Below are positions 27,360 to 35,781 of a stretch of DNA of 64,000 nucleotides, piece by piece. A program made the position numbers and the translations under genes. Every line of letters begins with the position of its first letter. Within the stretch, counting starts at the first letter, position 1. The DNA is from Terribacillus halophilus (GTDB taxonomy: Bacteria > Bacillota > Bacilli > Bacillales > Amphibacillaceae). Location: the NCBI RefSeq assembly GCF_900101385.1, contig NZ_FMZB01000002.1, positions 310,001 to 374,000 of the forward strand. The letters run 5' to 3'. The notes beneath the pieces were generated by a model. The model was not told the DNA's origin and made no database searches. It saw nothing but the letters and a program-made list of their open reading frames with translations.

Positions 27360-27566
27360 ATGCTCTATCTATTATTTATCACACTTTGTTTCAGTTTTGG
27401 GGTCATGCTGCTGTTAGGCATTAGCTTTTATAAGCTGATTCGCTACAAAGCTGTCCCGGATAATAGCTATACCCCGTTTGATTACATTACCTCTGCCTCA
27501 CGGGATGAATTTCATGAAGAAAAGCAGGAAACAATCACAGAAGCCAAACAAGGAGGAGACGTATGA
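27360..27566 (+). CDS. Small single-helix membrane protein (possibly DUF3951)
   Basis: A 68-residue protein: one N-terminal helix (about 3-27), then YTPFDYIT and an acidic, Glu/Lys-rich tail. The TPFDxI block after one helix fits my memory of the DUF3951 family of Bacillus, a weak assignment. The ATG is preceded by GGGGG, and its end overlaps the tartrate dehydrogenase start by 4 nt. Confidence 0.6.
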   Translation: MLYLLFITLCFSFGVMLLLGISFYKLIRYKAVPDNSYTPFDYITSASRDEFHEEKQETITEAKQGGDV

Positions 27567-28621
27567 AGAAATTAAAGATAGCAAGCTTACCAGGAGATGG
27601 GGTTGGTAAAGAAGTAGTTCCGGCCGCACAAACCGTTTTGAAGGCGATTTCCGATGTGCATGGCGGATTGCGGTTCGACTTTACCGAATATCCATGGAGC
27701 TGCGAACATTACTTGAAGCATGACCAGATGATGCCAGATGATGCATTGGACAAACTGAAGGATGCAGATGCCATCTTCCTCGGAGCTGTCGGGAATCAAA
27801 AGCTTGTCCCGGACCATATCTCCCTATGGGGCATGCTGATTAAAATACGTCGTGAATTCGAGCAAGTGATCAACATCCGTCCCGCCAAGCTGTTGAAGGG
27901 CATCACTTCCCCGCTTGCCAACCCGAAAGATTTCGACTTGCTTGTGGTACGGGAAAACAGTGAAGGCGAATACAGTGAAGTAGGCGGACGGATTTTCCGC
28001 GGTGAAGATGAAGTAGCGATCCAAAACGCAGTCTTCTCAAGGCGTGGTTCCGAAAGAGCGATGCGCTATGCGTTTGAGCTGGCTGCCAAGCGCAAAAAGC
28101 ATGTCACAAGCGCGACGAAGTCCAATGGAATCGTTCATTCCATGCCGTTTTGGGATGAAGTCTTTCAATCCGTAAAAACAGATTATCCGGACATCGGGAC
28201 AGACAGTCAGCACATCGATGCTCTTGCTGCCTTTTTTGTCACGCAGCCGCAGCGCTTCGATGTCATTGTCGCCAGCAATTTATTCGGCGATGTATTAACT
28301 GATATCGGCGCCGCTATTATGGGAAGTATCGGGATTGCACCAGCAGCCAATATCAATGTGAATGGTAAGTACCCTTCCATGTTCGAACCAGTGCACGGCT
28401 CTGCACCGGATATCGTGGGTAAAGGAATTGCCAATCCGATCGGTCAGATTTGGACGGCAAAGCTAATGCTTGATCATTTTGGAGAAGAAGAGCTCGGCAA
28501 TAAACTGCTGGATATTATTGAAGATGTGACAGCAGCTGGTATCCTGACGCCTGATCTTGGCGGAAAATATGGAACGAAGGAAGTAACGGGAGCAATCGCG
28601 GAGAGGATTCTTAAACTGTAA
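27563..28621 (+). CDS. Tartrate dehydrogenase/D-malate dehydrogenase (decarboxylating)
   Basis: A 352-residue member of the isocitrate/isopropylmalate dehydrogenase family, like B. subtilis YcsA. GDGVGKEV is at the N-terminus, VRENSEGEYSEVGG binds substrate, and SNLFGDVLTDIGAAIMGS carries metal-binding Asp. It oxidises tartrate or D-malate with NAD+ and Mn2+. Coupled by a 4-nt overlap to the small membrane protein gene; GGAGG lies about five nt before the ATG. Confidence 0.9.
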   Translation: MKKLKIASLPGDGVGKEVVPAAQTVLKAISDVHGGLRFDFTEYPWSCEHYLKHDQMMPDDALDKLKDADAIFLGAVGNQKLVPDHISLWGMLIKIRREFEQVINIRPAKLLKGITSPLANPKDFDLLVVRENSEGEYSEVGGRIFRGEDEVAIQNAVFSRRGSERAMRYAFELAAKRKKHVTSATKSNGIVHSMPFWDEVFQSVKTDYPDIGTDSQHIDALAAFFVTQPQRFDVIVASNLFGDVLTDIGAAIMGSIGIAPAANINVNGKYPSMFEPVHGSAPDIVGKGIANPIGQIWTAKLMLDHFGEEELGNKLLDIIEDVTAAGILTPDLGGKYGTKEVTGAIAERILKL

Positions 28622-28623
28622 AA

Positions 28624-28660
28624 AACGCCCCAGGCTGTGGTAGGTGCCTGGGGCGTTTTT
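28624..28660. terminator. Bidirectional terminator
   Basis: AACGCCCCAGGC (28624-28635) pairs with its complement at 28646-28657, followed by TTTTT; the reverse direction ends in a T-run too. Confidence 0.9.
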
Positions 28661-29073
28661 CATCTTCCCTTATGCTTCGCTTTTCTCTTCATGATCTTTA
28701 GCTGACGCTTGTGAGTCTTTTGTTGCTCCATGAATTCTCTTTTGTTCATTTGCTTCTTCTTTTTCTTTTCTTCATAGCTTTGTTTCAAGGCCAGCTCTGC
28801 CTTCGTAGACAAGCTTGTTTTTTGGGATTCTTTAGCAGCTAGCCGTTGCAATCGTTTTGGGTTAATAGGCCTCTGCTTTACTTCACTAGATCGAGTAGCA
28901 GATCCGCTTTTATTTTCTATTAATCCCAATAATTCGTGGTTAACAAAATACAAAACCTCTTCATTCTTAGGTTCTTTACCGAATAAGTGTCTATACGCGT
29001 AATAGCAATCAGATGTTTCTATTTCGACAAGCCCTGCATAAAATTGCCCGTCAAAATATATTGTCAACTTCAT
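28660..29073 (-). CDS. yjdF: YjdF family protein
   Basis: A 137-residue protein with an N-terminal KLTIYFDGQFYAGLVE block, HLFGKEPKNEEVLYFV, and a very basic Lys/Arg-rich C-terminus (about 90-137), as in the YjdF family. The function is unknown; the gene is typically governed by the yjdF riboswitch, which binds azaaromatic compounds. The ATG at 29073 has GAGGAGG upstream; an upstream in-frame start at 29112 would run through the leader RNA and is unlikely. Confidence 0.85.
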   Translation of the reverse strand: MKLTIYFDGQFYAGLVEIETSDCYYAYRHLFGKEPKNEEVLYFVNHELLGLIENKSGSATRSSEVKQRPINPKRLQRLAAKESQKTSLSTKAELALKQSYEEKKKKKQMNKREFMEQQKTHKRQLKIMKRKAKHKGR

Positions 29074-29200
29074 ACTTATCCTCCTCTGTGCACATACTGG
29101 CATGATGGACATCCCGAGGAGGGAAGGCTACTAGCAAAAAATGCATCCGGACTACCAACCGGATTGTGATTTTTCATACCGTGCAAACTTTCTTAGTTCA
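29074..29200 (-). ncRNA. Probable yjdF riboswitch leader
   Basis: The leader of yjdF has two control-like structures on the minus strand. ATCCGG/CCGGAT (29145-29164) is followed by a T-run (29136-29141), like an attenuator. The complement of the Shine-Dalgarno (29116-29122) could mask GAGGAGG at 29080-29086. The class is assigned from the gene, not from checking the aptamer consensus. The upstream end is approximate. Confidence 0.6.
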
Positions 29201-29503
29201 AGCTTAGCATCATCGTATACGCAGGAAAATCCTTATAAAAACAATTTATACTCTCCCTCATCGCCATTGCTAACAGGTTAATATCTCTCACTTAAAAGGG
29301 CAGCCAAATAGGCAGCTCTCTAAACATCACTTTTACTCGTGAATGAAATGCATTTCAAGACTGATTGGAAAACTCCCTTTATCCCAATTATCAGGTAAAC
29401 GGGGAAATCATCAATTCTTCAGACAGCCTAAGGGCTTTTGCCTTTCTCGGAAACTCAATCGGGATTCCTTTTCTCGTTCTTGTGCATTTATCTTAGTATA
29501 TGC
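29201..29503. other. Intergenic stretch, nothing recognised
   Basis: No frame with an RBS and no clear hairpin pair; it may contain the promoter of the yjdF leader. Confidence 0.4.
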
Positions 29504-29526
29504 AAAAAAAGAAGCATAATAATGCT
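29503..29526 (-). terminator. Terminator of the ferredoxin-NADP reductase gene
   Basis: AGCAT/ATGCT stem followed on the minus strand by TCTTTTTTT. Confidence 0.75.
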
Positions 29527-29529
29527 CCT

Positions 29530-30576
29530 TTACACTAATTTCTTCGCCAACTCTCGATTCCTCTGTTTGAACAGTACGTTATGAGAAGAAACCATACCAA
29601 ATCCTTCTGCAGCAGGTTCAATGAATTGTTTTGCTTTGTTGACGGCATTGGCTGCATCCTGGAAGCAGCCGGCGATGAGATGGACTTTACCATCATGCTT
29701 CAGGATATCTCCTGCAGCAAACAGACCTGGTACGGAGGATTCCCCGCTTGGTGTTCCTGCGATATAGTAATTATCCATTAGCTCGATATCCACTTCACTG
29801 TTTTGAATCAAATCCATATCTCGTTCATAGCCGTGATTAACAATTACTTCATCAATCGGCAAGAATGTCGTTTCGTTCGTTTCGTGATTCGTCAATTCCA
29901 CTCGTTCAATATGCTGCTGGTTCGGACATGCCACGAGTTTCGTAATGGAAGTACAAAGGAAACACTTGGCACCACTGCACATCAAACGCTCCACAGATGC
30001 TTCATGACCCTTCAGCGCCTCATTGCGATATGTAACGTATACCTTTTTCGCGATCGGCTCCAGCTCATTTGCCCAATCGACAGCGGAGTTGCCGCCGCCG
30101 GAGATGATGACGGTCTTATCCTTGAAACGCTGCATGTCTTTCACTGTATAGTTAAGATTTGCTACCTCAAACCTTTCACAGCCTTCGATAGACAGCTTTT
30201 GGGGATTTAGTATTCCGCCGCCGACTGCTACAATGATCGTCTTCGAATAGTGGACTGTACCACTTGCGGCGTGAAGCTCAAAGATGTCATCATCATTCCG
30301 TTTGATACTTGTTACCTTCTCATTCAATACCACTTCCGGATCGAAGGTGAGTGCCTGCTCTGTCAGCTGGTCAATCAGCTTGCCTGCTGGAAGCGGCGGT
30401 AATCCGCCCACGTCCCAAATCATCTTTTCCGGATAAACATGCAGCTTACCACCCAAGTAAGGCTGAAACTCGATGATTTTCGTCTTCATTTGCCGTAACC
30501 CACTATAGAAAGCAGAATATAATCCTGCTGGACCTCCACCAATGATCGTTACATCATAGAGCAATTCTTCCTGCAC
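29530..30576 (-). CDS. Ferredoxin-NADP reductase, thioredoxin-reductase-like type (YumC/YcgT-like)
   Basis: A 348-residue flavoprotein. FAD site GGGPAGLYSAFYSG at 13-26, NADPH site GGGNSAVDWANEL at about 160, and AAGDI near the C-terminus. It lacks the CxxC of thioredoxin reductases, as expected for FNR type 2. The start is GTG at 30576 with GGAGG seven nt upstream. A Fur box sits just after its promoter and it is divergent from a siderophore importer. A role in supplying electrons for iron release from the siderophore is a reasonable inference. Confidence 0.9.
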   Translation of the reverse strand: MQEELLYDVTIIGGGPAGLYSAFYSGLRQMKTKIIEFQPYLGGKLHVYPEKMIWDVGGLPPLPAGKLIDQLTEQALTFDPEVVLNEKVTSIKRNDDDIFELHAASGTVHYSKTIIVAVGGGILNPQKLSIEGCERFEVANLNYTVKDMQRFKDKTVIISGGGNSAVDWANELEPIAKKVYVTYRNEALKGHEASVERLMCSGAKCFLCTSITKLVACPNQQHIERVELTNHETNETTFLPIDEVIVNHGYERDMDLIQNSEVDIELMDNYYIAGTPSGESSVPGLFAAGDILKHDGKVHLIAGCFQDAANAVNKAKQFIEPAAEGFGMVSSHNVLFKQRNRELAKKLV

Positions 30577-30601
30577 ACTGATTCCTCCTTTGATCCGATA
30601 G

Positions 30602-30620
30602 TGATAATCATTCTCATTAA
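30602..30620 (-). promoter_or_regulatory. Fur box at the FNR promoter
   Basis: GTGATAATCATTCTCATTA, immediately downstream of the minus-strand -10 box. Confidence 0.85.
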
Positions 30621-30649
30621 AATATACCGGAAATAATTCTCAAAATCAA
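30621..30649 (-). promoter_or_regulatory. Promoter of the FNR gene
   Basis: Minus-strand TTGATT (30644-30649), 17-nt spacer, TATATT (30621-30626). Confidence 0.75.
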
Positions 30650-30651
30650 TG

Positions 30652-30680
30652 TTGACATCCGAATTTTCTGCCTTTATGAT
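30652..30680 (+). promoter_or_regulatory. Promoter of the siderophore uptake operon
   Basis: TTGACA (30652-30657), 17-nt spacer, TATGAT (30675-30680). Confidence 0.85.
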
Positions 30681-30693
30681 GGAATTAAGCGAG

Positions 30694-30714
30694 ATTGATA
30701 ATCATTCTCATTCT
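30694..30714 (+). promoter_or_regulatory. Fur box at the siderophore uptake promoter
   Basis: ATTGATAATCATTCTCATTC, just after the -10 box, matches the Fur consensus well and repeats the motif at 30602. Confidence 0.87.
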
Positions 30715-30786
30715 CATCGTATGACCCTGTGCCCTGTCCCCCTAACAGGGCACTCCCCCCATATAGTACGAGGAGTGACATACATA

Positions 30787-31701
30787 ATGAAAAAGCTATT
30801 CCCGATATTATTCATTTTATTGCTTGTTTTGGCTGCGTGTGGCAGCAATGATTCCGATGGGAAGGCGTCTTCATCGGATAATGGGAACGAAACAATTACA
30901 TATGAATCTGAAGATGGTCCGGTTAAAGTACCTGCTGATCCGCAGCGTGTTGTCGTCCTTTCTTCATATGCTGGTGATTTGATTGATTTGGATATACCGA
31001 TTGTCGGCGCGGATGCCTGGTCCATGCAGAACCCTCGTTTTAAAGATAGCTTGAAGGATGCAGAGGAAGTCACTGAAGATGACTTAGAAAAAATCATCGA
31101 GCTCAAACCGGACTTGATCATCGGACTTTCCGGCTTGAAAAATCTAGATAAACTAAAAGAAATTGCCCCTACGGTAACTTTCACTTATGGCAAACTGAAT
31201 TATCTTGATCAGCATGTGGAAATCGGCAAGCTAGTCAACAAAGAAGATGACGCGCAGAATTGGGTCGATGACTTCACAAAGCGTGCAGCAGATGCTGGTG
31301 AACAGATCAAGGAGAAAATTGGAGCTGATGCAACGGTATCCGTGGTGGAGAATTTCGATAAACAGTTATATATATATGGCGATAATTGGGGACGCGGAAC
31401 CGAAGTGCTTTACCAGGCAATGGGCTTGAATATGCCACAGAAGGTGAAAGAGGATGCACTGGAAGCTGGCTACCTGGCATTATCGACCGAGGTATTGCCA
31501 GAGTATATGGGCGATTACGTGATCCTCAGTAAATTCGATGATACAGACACATCTGTTGAAGAATCCGAGTCCTTCCAAAACACTGATGCCGCAAAAAACA
31601 ATCAGGTATACGTTGTAGACGGAGATGCCTTTTACTTTAACGACTCCAATACATTGGATTACCAGTTAGAGTTTATCAAAGAGAGCTTCCTAGGAAATTA
31701 G
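30787..31701 (+). CDS. fhuD: Iron-hydroxamate siderophore-binding lipoprotein, FhuD-like
   Basis: A 304-residue lipoprotein with signal peptide and lipobox LAAC. The mature part is a class III binding protein; IYGDNWGRGTEVLYQAMGL and the C-terminal FYFNDSNTLDYQLEFIKESF match my recollection of Bacillus FhuD. I chose the ATG at 30787, where the signal peptide starts; earlier in-frame starts would lie on top of the promoter and Fur box. It would deliver ferric hydroxamates to the two permeases downstream. The siderophore is not certain. Confidence 0.82.
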   Translation: MKKLFPILFILLLVLAACGSNDSDGKASSSDNGNETITYESEDGPVKVPADPQRVVVLSSYAGDLIDLDIPIVGADAWSMQNPRFKDSLKDAEEVTEDDLEKIIELKPDLIIGLSGLKNLDKLKEIAPTVTFTYGKLNYLDQHVEIGKLVNKEDDAQNWVDDFTKRAADAGEQIKEKIGADATVSVVENFDKQLYIYGDNWGRGTEVLYQAMGLNMPQKVKEDALEAGYLALSTEVLPEYMGDYVILSKFDDTDTSVEESESFQNTDAAKNNQVYVVDGDAFYFNDSNTLDYQLEFIKESFLGN

Positions 31702-31712
31702 GAAGCTTTTTC
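31684..31712 (+). terminator. Terminator whose stem includes the fhuD stop codon
   Basis: AGCTTCCTA (31684-31692) pairs with TAGGAAGCT (31699-31707), followed by TTTT. The TAG of the second arm is the fhuD stop. It probably lowers expression of the permease genes relative to the binding protein. Confidence 0.75.
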
Positions 31713-31743
31713 CCTTATCCTTACATAGAAAGATGCGTGGCTG

Positions 31744-32739
31744 ATGAAGAACATACCATTTGCTTGGAAACTTTTTGTTGGATTGATTTTATCTATTGCA
31801 GCATTCGTTTTAGCTTTATCTCTTGGAGCGGCTGATATTTCCTTACGTGATGTATGGAATGCGTTATTCAGCAGTCAGACCAATGATGACATCCTGATTA
31901 TCCGTGAAAATCGGCTGCCACGTGAAGTCGGGGCCTTCTTTGTCGGGGCGGCTCTAGCGGTGGCAGGCGCCATCATGCAAGGCTTGACCCGCAACCCGCT
32001 GGCAGATCCGGGACTACTCGGTTTGACAGCTGGAGCAAATGCAGCACTCGCAGCTGCCATGGCATTTATACCTGGTGTGAATTATATCATTATCATCATT
32101 GCCTGCTTTATCGGTGCTGCCATTGGAGCTGGTCTTGTATTCGGGATCGGTTCCCTTCGCCTGGGCGGTCTTTCCCCGGTCAAGGTCGTGCTGGCTGGTG
32201 CCGCTGTATCCGCCCTATTATATGCGGTGTCTGAAGCAATCGGCTTGAGCTTTGAACTATCCAAGCAAGTCTCTGCCTGGACTGCAGGCGGCTTAGTCGG
32301 CGTCAACTGGAAACAACTGCAGCTTGTCATACCGATCATACTGGCAGGTATTCTATTGTCGTTATTCCTTTCCCATCAACTGACACTGCTCAGTTTAAGT
32401 GATGAAGTTGCAGTCGGGCTTGGTCAGAAGACATTCACAATCAAAGCGCTGTTATTCCTTGTAACGATCCTCTTGGCAGGAGCATCTGTCGCATTGGTCG
32501 GCAACATGACGTTCATTGGCTTGATGATCCCACATATCGTCCGCTTTTTTGCCGGAACGGATTATCGCTATATATTGCCGCTGTCCTTCTTTGCCGGCGG
32601 AACCTTCATGCTTTTGGCCGATACAGCTGCCCGGACGATAAATGCACCATATGAAACACCGCTTGTGGCCATCGTAGCCGCACTCGGTCTGCCATTCTTC
32701 TTATTCATCGTTCATCGGGGAGGTCGGTCTTATTCATGA
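31744..32739 (+). CDS. FecCD-family siderophore permease (first subunit)
   Basis: A 331-residue permease with about nine or ten helices. Landmarks: ENRLPREVGAFFVGAALA, TRNPLADPGLLGLTAG and GNMTFIGLMIPHIVRFFAG. It pairs with the permease at 32736-33740 to form the heterodimeric channel seen in FhuBG or YfiZ/YfhA systems. It follows fhuD by 42 nt, across a terminator hairpin; the RBS is weak. Confidence 0.9.
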   Translation: MKNIPFAWKLFVGLILSIAAFVLALSLGAADISLRDVWNALFSSQTNDDILIIRENRLPREVGAFFVGAALAVAGAIMQGLTRNPLADPGLLGLTAGANAALAAAMAFIPGVNYIIIIIACFIGAAIGAGLVFGIGSLRLGGLSPVKVVLAGAAVSALLYAVSEAIGLSFELSKQVSAWTAGGLVGVNWKQLQLVIPIILAGILLSLFLSHQLTLLSLSDEVAVGLGQKTFTIKALLFLVTILLAGASVALVGNMTFIGLMIPHIVRFFAGTDYRYILPLSFFAGGTFMLLADTAARTINAPYETPLVAIVAALGLPFFLFIVHRGGRSYS

Positions 32740-33740
32740 AAACAGCTAAAAAAAGCAGACAGGCAATCCTGATGATATCCCTGACTGTTTTAATTCTGAT
32801 CACAATCATCATCGGGATGGGACTTGGCCCTGCCTCCCTTTCCTATGATCGTTTATTGCCGACATTGCTCGGTAACGGGACCTTTCCCGAATCATTTGTT
32901 CTGTTTGATGTGCGGCTTCCACGCATCGCAGTCACCCTGCTTGCAGGGATGGCACTGGCGTTGGCCGGTACAATCCTTCAAGGTATCACCCGAAATGACT
33001 TGACCGACCCTGGTATCATCGGAATCAATTCAGGAGCTGGGTTGGGCATAGCAGTATTCTTCCTGTTCATGCCGATTGACGCCGGAAGCTTTGCATATGC
33101 CCTGCCTCTTGTCGGCTTTGCCAGCGCACTGGTGACTGCCATGTTAATTTATCTGTTTTCCTATAGTAAGAGATATGGATTGCAGCCAGTTCGACTTGTA
33201 TTAGTCGGAGTCGGTTTTTCCATGGCGCTCTCAGGCTTGATGATCGTCTTGATATCCTCAGCTGATAGGGAAAAGGTCGATTTCATAGCCAAATGGCTGG
33301 CGGGGAATATTTGGGGAACGGACTGGCCTTTTGTCCTTGCATTGCTTCCATGGATAATCATCATTTTGCCGTTTACCCTTTATATGGCGAACCGACTGAA
33401 TATATTGGCACTTAGCGAAGAAGTCGGAGTCGGAATAGGCGTCCAGCTTACCCGCGATCGTATCATATTGCTGGTGGCAGCAGTAGCCATTGCGGCAGCA
33501 GCCGTTTCAGTTTCTGGCGGTATCAGCTTTGTGGGGCTGATGGCGCCCCATATTGCACGGTCGCTTGTTGGCGCAAGACATCAATATGTCCTTCCTGTTG
33601 CCTCGCTGATCGGCGGCTGGCTCTTATTATTGGCTGATACGATCGGACGGAATATCGCAACAGCCGATGGACTTCCTGCCGGTATCGTCGTTGCCTTCAT
33701 CGGCGCCCCCTACTTCCTTTATCTGCTGCTGAAAAAGTAA
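32736..33740 (+). CDS. FecCD-family siderophore permease (second subunit)
   Basis: A 334-residue permease of the same family: DVRLPRIAVTLLAGMALA, TRNDLTDPGIIGINSG and GGISFVGLMAPHIARSLVG. TRND replaces the more common TRNP. The ATG overlaps the previous stop by 4 nt, with GGGGAGG upstream. No ATPase gene follows; the operon ends at a terminator, so a FhuC/YusV-type ATPase must be supplied from elsewhere. Confidence 0.9.
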   Translation: MKTAKKSRQAILMISLTVLILITIIIGMGLGPASLSYDRLLPTLLGNGTFPESFVLFDVRLPRIAVTLLAGMALALAGTILQGITRNDLTDPGIIGINSGAGLGIAVFFLFMPIDAGSFAYALPLVGFASALVTAMLIYLFSYSKRYGLQPVRLVLVGVGFSMALSGLMIVLISSADREKVDFIAKWLAGNIWGTDWPFVLALLPWIIIILPFTLYMANRLNILALSEEVGVGIGVQLTRDRIILLVAAVAIAAAAVSVSGGISFVGLMAPHIARSLVGARHQYVLPVASLIGGWLLLLADTIGRNIATADGLPAGIVVAFIGAPYFLYLLLKK

Positions 33741-33762
33741 TTACAGGATGCCAATGGCTAAG

Positions 33763-33809
33763 AAAAAAGAACTCTCTCACCTGATACAGGGGACAGAGTT
33801 CTTTTTTCT
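33763..33809. terminator. Terminator of the siderophore permease operon
   Basis: AAAAAAGAACTCT (33763-33775) pairs with AGAGTTCTTTTTT (33795-33807). Confidence 0.9.
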
Positions 33810-34263
33810 GTCTTTCGTTCCAAGGACTTGGACAAAGAAATTTGACAGAGGAATGCTTAATTTTACCCTCCGACATTCGTCTCAGCCGCAACCAGTAAAA
33901 TCCATCACTATTTTCGTCCTGTAGTGCAAATCTCCTTCAAAATAGTTAGTTTACATGCACATGAACCACTTTTTCCCATATTATGTGTTGGGAATTCCCG
34001 CTTTATAAAAGGAATCATAATACAGGCTGAGATTCTGAGTTTCCTGATTTAATGCATGTTAGAAAGGATTTCAGGACATGCCAACTTGGAAAAGGAGTAA
34101 TTAAATTACCGACTCTTCCAGTATTTAGTTAATTTATACTATGCTATTCATCCTGTCAGAAGAATGGGGGGAAACATCTGATTTTTTACTACTTTTTGCT
34201 GATATTGTAAGAATATAGAACATGGTAACTTATAATTATAAGATTTGAATGGAGGATGAAAAA
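33810..34263. other. Intergenic stretch of about 450 nt without a gene
   Basis: No frame with an RBS is seen. It must hold the promoter of the lipoprotein gene; TATAAT-like boxes near 34230-34245 exist but without a well-spaced -35. Confidence 0.4.
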
Positions 34264-35607
34264 TTGAATAAGAAATTAATGCTGCTCCTTGGAGCAATGC
34301 TTTCCATCTTCGTTATCACTGGCTGCGGGATGGGTAACAAAGAAGCCAGCAAAGATGAGAAACCAGCTGCTTCGGAGGAAAGTAAATCAGAGGATAAAGC
34401 TGCTGCAAGCGAAGATAACACAGCAGATACAACAACTGAAGCGGATACCGAGTCATCTGCCGATCAATCATCAACTACAAGCACTTCTTCAGATAATGAT
34501 ACCTTTAATGAATTGATTGATTACATGAAAACAACTACAGAAGCTGCCGATGCGACAGTGTTTTATGAAAATTTAGAGCCGCAAACACACGACATGGATG
34601 GAGTTACTGCTTCTCTTGATGCATATTCGATTGTCGGTCTTAACGACTTCCACACAGATTATAGCATCCCATTTAATGACGAGACCAACGGCGGCGTTGT
34701 CCTGGCTCAATTCACAATTACGAATGACACCGACCAAGATGTTCATTATATGCCATCTATGTACATGAGTATCCCTGGAGCACCAAAACAATACAACAAC
34801 TATAGAAATATCCTTCCGGAAGAAGATCAACTGCCTACAAAACTAAGTCCGGATAATGAGTTTTTACTTAAAGCCGGAGAGTCTGTAACGGGTACTTATA
34901 CGTATCCAATCGGTGAATCGCATCTATACGGAGCCATCGCGGCTGGTGAAGGTACTATAGAAGTGCCAACAGCGCAAACCGATCCTGATGATATCAAAAC
35001 AGCTATCGGGCGAAAAGGTTCGTTCTCAATCGATTTCAGCAGTATAGGTGCAGAAGAAACCGAAACCACTGGCTCTGAATCAGAGACAACCAGCTCAACA
35101 GATATCAATGAAGGCTTCTACGAGGATTCCGCTACCCTTGAAAATATGGGCGACAAAAAGATGCTGGATCAAAAGGAAGGTATCGGAGAGAGCCAGCAGC
35201 TTGGAGACACTACCGTAACGCTAGAAGGGTATCAATTTACCGAGTTCACTCCGAATATGGAGCAAGCGCCACGTTTTGAAGATTTTAACGGGGTAGTCTT
35301 GCTGACAGTCAAGTACACGCTGGATAATCAAACCGACGACAATATTGGGTTAAGCGGCTTAGGGTCGACGTTGACAGTCGATGACTCCTGGTGGCAGTTA
35401 AACGAAGGCATGCTGACCAACTATAGGGTTTCAGAAATAATTAAAAGCGGCGAATCAGGTGAATTGCTCCAAGTATATGTGCTGGATAAAGAAGAATACG
35501 ATAAACTCTGGAAAGATAAATCCTTCGAGATAGAGCTTGGTCCGATTAGAAACGAAGACGCAGAGGATATTTCCAAAGGAAAAGAAGCAGTATTCCAGCT
35601 TAAGTAA
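34264..35607 (+). CDS. Lipoprotein with two related domains (DUF5068-like)
   Basis: A 447-residue lipoprotein: signal peptide, lipobox ITGC, a Ser/Glu/Asp/Thr-rich spacer (about 25-85), then two domains separated by a second acidic, Thr/Ser-rich linker (about 265-285). Both domains share a pattern with GVVLLTVKYTLDNQT / GVVLAQFTITNDTD, suggesting an internal duplication. The TTG at 34264 has GGAGG seven nt upstream; the ATG at 34249 overlaps that RBS. The DUF5068 label is from memory; the function is unknown. Confidence 0.75.
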   Translation: MNKKLMLLLGAMLSIFVITGCGMGNKEASKDEKPAASEESKSEDKAAASEDNTADTTTEADTESSADQSSTTSTSSDNDTFNELIDYMKTTTEAADATVFYENLEPQTHDMDGVTASLDAYSIVGLNDFHTDYSIPFNDETNGGVVLAQFTITNDTDQDVHYMPSMYMSIPGAPKQYNNYRNILPEEDQLPTKLSPDNEFLLKAGESVTGTYTYPIGESHLYGAIAAGEGTIEVPTAQTDPDDIKTAIGRKGSFSIDFSSIGAEETETTGSESETTSSTDINEGFYEDSATLENMGDKKMLDQKEGIGESQQLGDTTVTLEGYQFTEFTPNMEQAPRFEDFNGVVLLTVKYTLDNQTDDNIGLSGLGSTLTVDDSWWQLNEGMLTNYRVSEIIKSGESGELLQVYVLDKEEYDKLWKDKSFEIELGPIRNEDAEDISKGKEAVFQLK

Positions 35608-35635
35608 ATATCTACTAACCGATTTAAAACTATAT

Positions 35636-35681
35636 CCCGAATGATTGACACGTAAAATACGTGCCCTCATTCGGGTTTTTC
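35636..35681 (+). terminator. Terminator after the lipoprotein gene
   Basis: CCCGAATGA/TCATTCGGG outer stem with a second CACGTA/TACGTG stem inside, then TTTTT. Confidence 0.85.
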
Positions 35682-35701
35682 GTGTTTTATCGCCTCGGAT
35701 A

Positions 35702-35772
35702 AAAAAAAGAGAAGGAACACTATCCTAATGCACTGCTTCACGAGCAATTACATTTTGACAGCTTCCTTCTCT
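35702..35772 (-). terminator. Terminator of the choline dehydrogenase gene
   Basis: AGAGAAGGAA near 35710 pairs with TTCCTTCTCT near 35763 across a long loop; on the minus strand a run of eight T follows. Confidence 0.7.
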
Positions 35773-35781
35773 TGGAAAACT

